In this document: positions 12,516-17,993 of the stretch, piece by piece | Numbering within the stretch: the first letter of the stretch is position 1 | Layout of the letters: the number at the start of each line of letters is the position of its first letter | Assembly (NCBI GenBank): GCA_025464025.1 | Contig: JAODBP010000043.1 | Coordinates: 1 to 17,993 of the forward strand | Source: Actinomycetes bacterium | GTDB lineage: Bacteria > Actinomycetota > Acidimicrobiia > Acidimicrobiales > CADCSY01 | DNA length: 17,993 bases | Direction of reading: 5' to 3' | Translations under genes and position numbers: made by a program | The notes under the pieces: generated by a model | Databases searched by the model: none | What the model saw: the letters and a program-made list of their open reading frames with translations, nothing else | What the model was told of the DNA's origin: nothing

Positions 12516-13735
12516 CCGACGTCGAGGCCGAGGCCGGCACGGCCATCGAGGAGCCCACCGGCCTGCGCGTCCTCCGCCACCGGAACGTGTGGCCCTACCT
12601 GGCCGGGACGCTGGCCTCGGGGTGCGGCACGTGGTTCCAGAACGTGGCCCAGGCCCTGCTGGTCTACGAGCTCACCGGCTCGACCTTCCTCGTCGGGGTG
12701 GTGAGCTTCGCCCAGTTCTTCGGCACGCTCGCCCTCGCCCCCTGGTCGGGCGCCGCCGCCGACCACTTCGACCGCAAGAAGCTCATGATCGCCACCCAGC
12801 TGGCGTCGATCGTGGTGTGCGCCGTGCTCGCCCTCCTCTCCTACCTCGGGGACACCAACGCGCTGGTCGTGATCCTCCTCGCCGGCGCCCTCGGCATCGT
12901 GAGCGCGTTCGGCACCCCGGCGATGCTCTCCATGGTCCCCCTGCTCGTCCCCGACCACGAGATCCGCGGGGCGATCGCTCTCAACGCCGCGACCTACAAC
13001 CTGGCCCGCGCCATCGGGCCGGTGCTCGGCGCCGTCGTCGTCGACCGCCTCGGCTACACGGCGGCGTTCGGGCTGAACGCCCTCTCGTACCTCGCCCTGA
13101 TCGCCGGGCTGCTCGCCGTGCAGCCGCGCGAGCAGCCGGCCCGACCTCCCGAGCGCCCGAAGCTGCGGGAGAGCATCGCCATCGTGCGGGGCGACACGTA
13201 CCTGATCCTGCTCCTCGTGGCCGTGATGATCGTCGCCATCGTCACCGACCCGGTCACCACGCTCACGCCCGGGCTGGTGAAGGAGGTCTTCGACCACCCG
13301 AAGGCGTGGGTGGGCGTGCTCATCGGCGCCTACGGCACCGGCGCCGTGCTGGCCGCCCTCCGCGCCGGCCGGACCCGCGACCCCCGGCGCACGCTCACGA
13401 TGGGGCTGACGATCATGGGCCTGGGGACCCTGCTGTTCGCCCTGGCCCCGACGGTCGAGCTGTCGGCCCTCGGGATGCTGATCGCCGGCTACGGCTACCT
13501 GACGTCGAGCACCACCACGACGGCGGCGCTCCAGCTCGGCGTCGACCCGTCGCAGCGAGGCCGGATCATGGCCATCTGGAGCGTGGCGTTCGTCGGCGTG
13601 CGCCCCTTCTCGGCGCTGGCCGACGGCGGCATCGCCACCGGGTTCGGGCTGCGGGCGGCCGGCGTGGTGTTCGCCCTGCCCGCCCTCGTCATGGCCGGGC
13701 TGCTGCTCCGTCGGCGTCGGGCGTCGGCAGGCTGA
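12512..13735 (+). CDS. MFS transporter (MFS_3, EntS-like exporter type)
   Basis: The 407-residue protein shows ten to twelve hydrophobic segments. The N-terminal region has NVWPYLAGTLASGCGTWFQNVAQALLVYELTGSTFLVGVVSF and the loop between helices 2 and 3 reads GAAADHFDRKKLM, the MFS cytoplasmic signature. NAATYNLARAIGPVLGAVVV is typical of the MFS_3 branch containing the enterobactin exporter EntS and many drug exporters. A cytoplasmic linker at about 205-225 (QPREQPARPPERPKLRESI) separates the halves. Start GTG 12512 overlaps the DUF2236 gene stop as GTGA. The last 47 nt overlap the convergent gene on the minus strand. Export of a product of the adjacent oxygenase is possible but is inference. 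Confidence 0.92.
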   Translation: MTDVEAEAGTAIEEPTGLRVLRHRNVWPYLAGTLASGCGTWFQNVAQALLVYELTGSTFLVGVVSFAQFFGTLALAPWSGAAADHFDRKKLMIATQLASIVVCAVLALLSYLGDTNALVVILLAGALGIVSAFGTPAMLSMVPLLVPDHEIRGAIALNAATYNLARAIGPVLGAVVVDRLGYTAAFGLNALSYLALIAGLLAVQPREQPARPPERPKLRESIAIVRGDTYLILLLVAVMIVAIVTDPVTTLTPGLVKEVFDHPKAWVGVLIGAYGTGAVLAALRAGRTRDPRRTLTMGLTIMGLGTLLFALAPTVELSALGMLIAGYGYLTSSTTTTAALQLGVDPSQRGRIMAIWSVAFVGVRPFSALADGGIATGFGLRAAGVVFALPALVMAGLLLRRRRASAG

Positions 13736-14123
13736 GCGGCCGCTCCGGGTTGTCGAGGGCGTGCCGGACGTCGTCGGCCATCCCCCGGGTCAGGTCGTGG
13801 AGCACCTGCTGCACCAGCTTCGCCTGGTCGATCATCATCCCGAGCACCTCGTCGCGCTGCTCGGGCGCCATGTCGTCCCACCCGGTCCGGAGGGTCTCGC
13901 CGGCCCCGATGACGACGTCGCACGAGCTGGCCAGGCCGTGGGCCGCGACGACCACCGTGTCGTCGGTCAGGGTCGGCTCCGGCCGCCGGCGCTGTCGGGC
14001 CGGCGGCGGCGCAGGGGCGACGTGCCGCGGTGGACGGCGGTCGCGCATCGACCGCGAGAGCACCAGGGCGACGATCGGCGAGAGCACGATCCACCCCACG
14101 ACGAGCACGACCACCCACCCCAT
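13689..14123 (-). CDS. Membrane-anchored protein with a histidine-kinase DHp-like helical segment
   Basis: I do not recognise a named family. The 144-residue protein has one membrane helix (about 2-24, WVVVLVVGWIVLSPIVALVL), then a proline/arginine-rich stretch (28-50), then two predicted helices. The segment VVVAAHGLASSCDVVIGAGETLR (57-79) resembles the H-box helix of a histidine kinase (compare xxHELRTPLTxIxGxxELL), with His62 in the phosphorylated position. PEQRDEVLGMMIDQAKLVQQVLHDLTRG (87-114) resembles the second helix of the dimerisation domain. No ATPase domain follows. It could be a phosphotransfer or pseudo-kinase protein; this is inference. The gene overlaps the 3' end of the convergent MFS gene by 47 nt. 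No strong ribosome binding site is seen at ATG 14123. Confidence 0.62.
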   Translation of the reverse strand: MGWVVVLVVGWIVLSPIVALVLSRSMRDRRPPRHVAPAPPPARQRRRPEPTLTDDTVVVAAHGLASSCDVVIGAGETLRTGWDDMAPEQRDEVLGMMIDQAKLVQQVLHDLTRGMADDVRHALDNPERPLSLPTPDADGAAARP

Positions 14124-14176
14124 CGCCTGGAGGTTCCCGACGGATGTCCGGTGGTCCTGCCACCGTCACGCAATCG

Positions 14177-14350
14177 TCAGAATTCGGGACAGGCGCCCAG
14201 CCGGCGCCACTGCTCCTCGGTGAGGGTGTCGGTGTCGCGCCGGGCCAGCTGGCTGATCAGCGGCCGCAGCTCGTCGCGGATGTGGCGGACCTCGTCCTCC
14301 GAGGGATGCCAGACCGTGTCATCGCCCGTGCCGATGGCTCGCTCGCTCAC
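14177..14350 (-). CDS. Small hypothetical hydrophilic protein (57 aa)
   Basis: This small protein has no recognised domain. It is acidic and hydrophilic with a helical central part, SEDEVRHIRDELRPLISQLARRDTDTLTEEQWRRLG, and ends ACPEF. No signal peptide or membrane segment is present. GTG 14350 is chosen because GGAAGGGGG lies about 7 nt upstream; the in-frame ATG 14398 would place that site inside the coding region. It lies between the acyl-CoA ligase gene (stop at 14421) and the membrane-anchored gene beginning at 14123, all on the same strand, and may be part of that unit. The coding call rests mainly on the ribosome binding site and amino-acid composition. Confidence 0.5.
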   Translation of the reverse strand: MSERAIGTGDDTVWHPSEDEVRHIRDELRPLISQLARRDTDTLTEEQWRRLGACPEF

Positions 14351-14420
14351 TCCGGGCCCCCTTCCGTGGTGGCTGCCCGTCACTGAACTATTCGGCATGG
14401 ATGGACCCGAGGATGAGGGA

Positions 14421-15860
14421 TCAGTCGAAAAACGCCCGGAGCAGGTCCTTCTGGACCTTTCCCGTGCCGCCGCGGGGCAACTCGTCGACCAGCACGACCC
14501 GCCGGGGCACCTTGTAGTGGGCCAGGTGCTCCCGGGCGAAGGCGACCACGTCGTCGGGCCGGGCCGAGCCCCGCACGGCGGCGACCGGCACCTCGCCCAG
14601 GCGGCGGTCGGGTGCGGCGAGGACGGCCGCCTCGTCGACGCCGGGGCACTCCTCGAGCGCCCGCTCGACCTCGGCGGCGAACACCGAGAACCCGCCGCAC
14701 TTGATCACGTCCTTGGTGCGGCCGGCGAAGCTGAGCGAGCCGAACCGGCCCTGGCGCACCAGGTCGCCGGTGCGCAGCCAGCCGTCGTCGAGCACGGCGG
14801 CGGTGGCCTCCGGGTCGTCGTGGTAGCCGGCGAGGACACCGGGCCCCTTCACCAGCAGCTCACCGACCCCGGTCTCGTCGGGGTCGTCGACCCGCACCTT
14901 GTAGCCGGGCAGGGCCCGGGCCGGGGCGCCGACGTAGGGCAGGGCGACACGACCGATGGCGGCGCCGCCGGTCTCGACCATCCCCCAGCCCTCGACGAAC
15001 AGCGCCTCCCCCAGGCTCCGCCCGATGACCGGCAGCGTGGCCGTGGCGCCCATGCGCTGGAACGTGCGAGCCAGCTCGGTCGGCATGGCATCGGCACCCG
15101 AGCCCCAGACCCGGATGGAGCGCAGGTCGCGGTCGGCAGCCCCGGCCTCGAGCAGCATCCGGTACATGGCCGGCACGCCGATGAAGACCGTGCACCGGCG
15201 GCCCTCGATGTCGTCGAGCACGGCGACCGGGTCGAAGCGGGGCTGCAGGCGCACCGGCACCCCGGCGACGGCGAGGCCGGCCAGCACGACGAAGCCCATG
15301 ATGTGGGCGACCGGGAGGCCGATGACCGCCTCGTCGCGGTGGAGGAAGGCCGGCCACAGGGCGCCCGGGCCCAGCGACCCGAGGATGGCGCTGTCGGTGA
15401 GGCAGGCCCCCTTGGGCCGGCCGGTGGTGCCCGACGTGTAGAAGATGGCGGCCACGTCGGTGGGCGGGTACCGGGCCTCGGTGGGCTGGCCGCCCTCGAG
15501 CTCGCCGACGTCGCGCACGATGCGCTCGGCGCCGGAGTCGGCCACCACGTGCTCGACCTCGTCGGGCCGCATCTGGTCGTTGAGCGGGACGGGCACGGCA
15601 CCGGCGCGGGCCACGGCGAGGCAGGCCAGGAGCTGGTCGTAGCCGTTCGGCACGGCGACCACGACCCGGGAACCGGGCGCCACGTCGACCGCCCCGGACC
15701 AGCGGGCCACCAGTTCGGCTGCCTCCCGGTGGGTGCGGCGGGCGCCCCCGGCCTCGTCGACCAGCACCCGGTCGCCGTGCACGGCGGCGAGGCGGTCGAG
15801 CAGCGCGCCGAGCGTGAGGTCGTGGCCGGCGGCCAGCGCCGCCCGGCGCAACAGGTTCAC
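14421..15860 (-). CDS. AMP-forming acyl-CoA ligase / adenylate-forming enzyme
   Basis: The 479-residue protein is an ANL-superfamily enzyme that activates a carboxylic acid as acyl-AMP, usually passing it to CoA. In order it has AAIFYTSGTTGRPKG (phosphate loop), VEGWGMVETGG (A5 region), GELLVKGPGVLAGYHDDPEAT, DGWLRTGDL (A7), GRTKDVIKCGGFSVFAAEVE (A8 hinge) and GGTGKVQKD with the catalytic lysine Lys468. The N-terminal region is short compared with fatty acyl-CoA synthetases (500-550 residues). The substrate is not evident. GTG 15860 starts 7 nt after the stop of the HAD hydrolase gene; the longer frame to 16079 would run through that gene. It lies in a row with the pcrA and HAD genes. Confidence 0.9.
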   Translation of the reverse strand: MNLLRRAALAAGHDLTLGALLDRLAAVHGDRVLVDEAGGARRTHREAAELVARWSGAVDVAPGSRVVVAVPNGYDQLLACLAVARAGAVPVPLNDQMRPDEVEHVVADSGAERIVRDVGELEGGQPTEARYPPTDVAAIFYTSGTTGRPKGACLTDSAILGSLGPGALWPAFLHRDEAVIGLPVAHIMGFVVLAGLAVAGVPVRLQPRFDPVAVLDDIEGRRCTVFIGVPAMYRMLLEAGAADRDLRSIRVWGSGADAMPTELARTFQRMGATATLPVIGRSLGEALFVEGWGMVETGGAAIGRVALPYVGAPARALPGYKVRVDDPDETGVGELLVKGPGVLAGYHDDPEATAAVLDDGWLRTGDLVRQGRFGSLSFAGRTKDVIKCGGFSVFAAEVERALEECPGVDEAAVLAAPDRRLGEVPVAAVRGSARPDDVVAFAREHLAHYKVPRRVVLVDELPRGGTGKVQKDLLRAFFD

Positions 15861-15867
15861 GCGTCGC

Positions 15868-16569
15868 TCACGCTTCGATCTCGTCGAGCAGGCCGGGCAG
15901 CAGCGCGAGGGTCGGCAGCCGCCACCACCGCTCGGTGGGCAGGTCGGCCTCCGGGACGACCTCGTGCGCCCAGTCGACCTCGTAGGGCACGTGCACGGCC
16001 CGCCCGCCGATCGCCACGACCGGGAGCACGTCGGACCGCAGGGCGTTGCCGACCATGAGGAAGTGCTCGGGCTCGACACCCAGGTCGGCCAGCACCTTCC
16101 GGTAGGTGGCCTCGTCCTTCTCGGACACGATCTCGATGCGCTCGAAGAGCTCGCCCAGGCCGGAGCCGGCGACCTTGGTCTCCTGGTGGAAGAGGTCGCC
16201 CTTGGTGATCAGCACGAGGCGGCGGTCGGCCAGCGACTCGACGGCCTCGCGCACGCCGTCGAGCAGGTCGACCGGGTGGGAGAGGAGGGCCTTGCCCAGG
16301 TCGAGGATGGCCTGCACGTGGGCGCCGGGCAGGTCGCCGTTGGTGACGGCGAGCGCCGTCTCGATCATCGAGAGGGTGAAGCCCTTGGCGCCGTAGCCGA
16401 ACAGTTGGAGGTTGCGACGCTCGGTCTCGAGCATCCGCTGGAGGAGCTCGTCGGTGTCGACGTGGTCGGCCAGCAGCTCGGCGAAGCGCTCGTGGGTGAC
16501 CGAGAAGAGCGTCTCGTTGTGCCAGAGCGTGTCGTCGGCATCGATCCCGATGACGTCGACGCGCGGCAT
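15868..16569 (-). CDS. HAD-superfamily hydrolase
   Basis: The 233-residue protein opens with VIGIDADDTLWHNE, HAD motif I (nucleophile Asp10, acid/base Asp12). LVLITKGD supplies motif II (Thr), KVLADLGVEP is in the motif III region, and FLMVGNALRSDVLPVVAIGG is a motif IV variant whose acidic residue is Asp in RSD. A helical cap (about 20-100) sits after motif I, as in the C1-cap phosphoglycolate phosphatase or haloacid dehalogenase group. Phosphatase activity on a small metabolite is the usual role; the substrate is unknown. Its ATG overlaps the helicase stop by one base (TGATG), so it is coupled to pcrA. Confidence 0.9.
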   Translation of the reverse strand: MPRVDVIGIDADDTLWHNETLFSVTHERFAELLADHVDTDELLQRMLETERRNLQLFGYGAKGFTLSMIETALAVTNGDLPGAHVQAILDLGKALLSHPVDLLDGVREAVESLADRRLVLITKGDLFHQETKVAGSGLGELFERIEIVSEKDEATYRKVLADLGVEPEHFLMVGNALRSDVLPVVAIGGRAVHVPYEVDWAHEVVPEADLPTERWWRLPTLALLPGLLDEIEA

Positions 16570-17993
16570 CAGATCTTCTCCAGCGGGGCCCAGCTCAGGA
16601 GGAGGGTCTTCTCGCCCGCCTCCCGGAACCGGACCCGGGCCTCGGCCTTCTCCCCGGCGCCGGCGAGGTCGAGGATCACGCCCTCGCCGAACTTGCCGTG
16701 GCGCACGTCGTCGCCGACCTTGAGCCCGAGGTGCTGGGCACCGGTGTCGACGTCCTTGCGCTGGCCGGCCCGGATGGCCGACTCGACGATGCGCTGCCGG
16801 CCCTCGCTGCCGCCGCCGGCGCCGAAGATCCGGCCGTTGGTGTCGTCACCCGACGGTCGCGGCGTCGACTTCCAACCCGAGCTGCCCTGGCCCTTCCGGC
16901 GGCCGCCGACCTCCTGCACCAGCTCGGACGGGATCTCGTCGAGGAAGCGGCTGGGCGGGTTGTACTGCGTCGACCCGAAGATCGTGCGGCTCCAGGCCGA
17001 GCTCAGGTGCAGCCGCTCGCGGGCCCGGGTGATGCCGACGTAGGCCAGCCGCCGCTCCTCCTCGAGCTGCTCGGGCTCGCCCAGGCTGCGCAGGTGGGGG
17101 AAGACGCCGTCCTCCATGCCGACCAGGAAGACCACGGGGAACTCGAGGCCCTTGGCCGAGTGCAGGGTCATGAGCACGACCTGCGACTCGTCGCCGTCGA
17201 GGTCGTCGGTGTCGGCCACCAGGCTGACCTGCTCGAGGAACGTGTCGACGTCGGTGGCATCCTGGGCCGAGCCGATGAGCTCGGCCAGGTTCTCGATCCG
17301 GCCCTGGCTCTCGACGGTGTGCTCGGCCTCGAGCTCCTGGAGGTAGCCGCTGCGCTGCAGGGCGGCCTCGAGCACGGCCGCCGGGCCGTCGGGGAGCAGG
17401 GCCACGAGGTCGGCGTGGAGGCCGAGGAAGTCGCGGATGCCCTTCTGGGCCGGGCCCTTGACGCCCGCTGCCTCGGCGTCCTCGAGCGCCCGCATGAAGG
17501 TGAAGGCGTGGCTCTGGGCCCAGGCATCGAGCCGGCCGACGGTGGTGTCGCCGATGCCGCGCTTGGGGGTGTTGAGCACCCGCTTCACGGAGACCTCGTC
17601 GGCCGGGTTGTTGGCCGCCTTCAGGTAGGCGAGGGCGTCCTTGATCTCCTTGCGGTCGTAGAAGCGGGTGCCGCCCACGACCTTGTACGGGATGCCGACC
17701 CGGGCCAGCCGCTCCTCGATCACGCGGCTCATGGCGTTGGTCCGGTAGAAGATCGCCATGTCGCCCCAGCGGTTCGTGCCGCCGTCGTGGGCCCGGGCCA
17801 GCTCGGTGGAGATCCACGCCGCTTCGTCCTGCTCGTCCTCGGCGCTGTAGCGCAGGATGCGGTCGCCGGCGCCCTGGTCGGTCCACAGCTCCTTGGGCTT
17901 GCGGCCCAGGTTGTTGGCGATGACGGCGTTGGCCGCGTCGAGGATCGTCTGCGTCGACCGGTAGTTCTGCTCCAGCACCACCACCGTGGCGTC
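16569..17993 (-). CDS. pcrA: UvrD/PcrA-type ATP-dependent DNA helicase, N-terminal part outside window
   Basis: This is the C-terminal 474 residues of a superfamily 1A 3'-5' helicase acting in repair and replication. VVLEQNYRSTQTI is motif IV, MAIFYRTNAMSR follows in domain 2A, GGTRFYDRKEIKDALAYLK is conserved in PcrA, VLMTLHSAKGLEFPVVFLVGMEDGVFPH is motif V and its flank, and EEERRLAYVGITRARERL is motif VI. The linker after about 350 is Gly/Ser/Arg-rich. The C-terminus, VGDDVRHGKFGEGVILDLAGAG, is the Tudor-like domain that contacts RNA polymerase in PcrA. Motifs I-III, including the Walker A site, lie beyond 17993. The gene is first in the row pcrA-HAD-acyl-CoA ligase. Confidence 0.95.
   Translation of the reverse strand, partial: DATVVVLEQNYRSTQTILDAANAVIANNLGRKPKELWTDQGAGDRILRYSAEDEQDEAAWISTELARAHDGGTNRWGDMAIFYRTNAMSRVIEERLARVGIPYKVVGGTRFYDRKEIKDALAYLKAANNPADEVSVKRVLNTPKRGIGDTTVGRLDAWAQSHAFTFMRALEDAEAAGVKGPAQKGIRDFLGLHADLVALLPDGPAAVLEAALQRSGYLQELEAEHTVESQGRIENLAELIGSAQDATDVDTFLEQVSLVADTDDLDGDESQVVLMTLHSAKGLEFPVVFLVGMEDGVFPHLRSLGEPEQLEEERRLAYVGITRARERLHLSSAWSRTIFGSTQYNPPSRFLDEIPSELVQEVGGRRKGQGSSGWKSTPRPSGDDTNGRIFGAGGGSEGRQRIVESAIRAGQRKDVDTGAQHLGLKVGDDVRHGKFGEGVILDLAGAGEKAEARVRFREAGEKTLLLSWAPLEKI

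Noticed and set aside
13761..16058. A 765-codon open frame on the plus strand across the acyl-CoA ligase and HAD genes
   Set aside because: It is antisense to well-supported genes, with biased composition and no recognisable domain.
1..17993. CRISPR, defence, phage or transposon modules
   Set aside because: No regular repeat array, nuclease pair, transposase, integrase or phage structural gene was found on either strand.

Overview
The window is about 18 kb of very GC-rich bacterial chromosome. It reads as a free-living, aerobic actinobacterium. The evidence is the G/C-heavy third codon positions, frequent GTG/TTG starts, genes coupled by 1-4 nt overlaps, and several genes without Shine-Dalgarno sequences that instead carry a TAnnnT-like -10 element 6-8 nt before the start codon. 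The order pcrA ... sucC-sucD ... purN-purH is a known actinobacterial block (as in mycobacteria and streptomycetes). A deep-branching lineage such as Acidimicrobiia would fit, but that placement is inference.

Layout. On the left (1-3725, minus strand) is a one-carbon/purine operon purN-purH-folD-metF, with metF cut by the window edge. From 3736 to 5739 (minus) lie four small genes. Two are tandem paralogous secreted proteins with one conserved cysteine pair, and two are receiver-domain proteins, one apparently phosphorylatable and one degenerate. A 27-nt repeat lies immediately downstream of (and overlaps the stop codon of) three successive genes here. Each copy sits 33-34 nt upstream of a -10-like element and 46-48 nt upstream of a start codon, which looks like an undescribed promoter/operator family. 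Next come a lipoprotein cell-wall amidase (5808-6821, minus), a PPOX-family flavoprotein divergent from a WYL regulator around a perfect inverted repeat, and a small VOC protein. A perfect 38-nt palindrome separates the VOC gene from sucD.

The centre (8718-11184, minus) holds a coenzyme-B12-binding acyl-CoA mutase small subunit followed by sucC and sucD. The mutase forms succinyl-CoA or a related acyl-CoA, and SucCD handles succinyl-CoA. Only 18 bp away, a divergent plus-strand operon (11203-13735) encodes a membrane-anchored Rieske-like protein that has lost its cluster ligands, a DUF2236/MpaB-type oxygenase and an MFS exporter, joined by two GTGA overlaps.

The right end (13689-17993, minus) holds a PcrA/UvrD helicase (N-terminus outside the window), a HAD hydrolase and an AMP-forming acyl-CoA ligase in a tight row, followed by two small genes of unknown function. 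No rRNA, tRNA, CRISPR array, transposase or phage gene was seen. The longest stretch without a gene is the 179 nt between 4679 and 4857.
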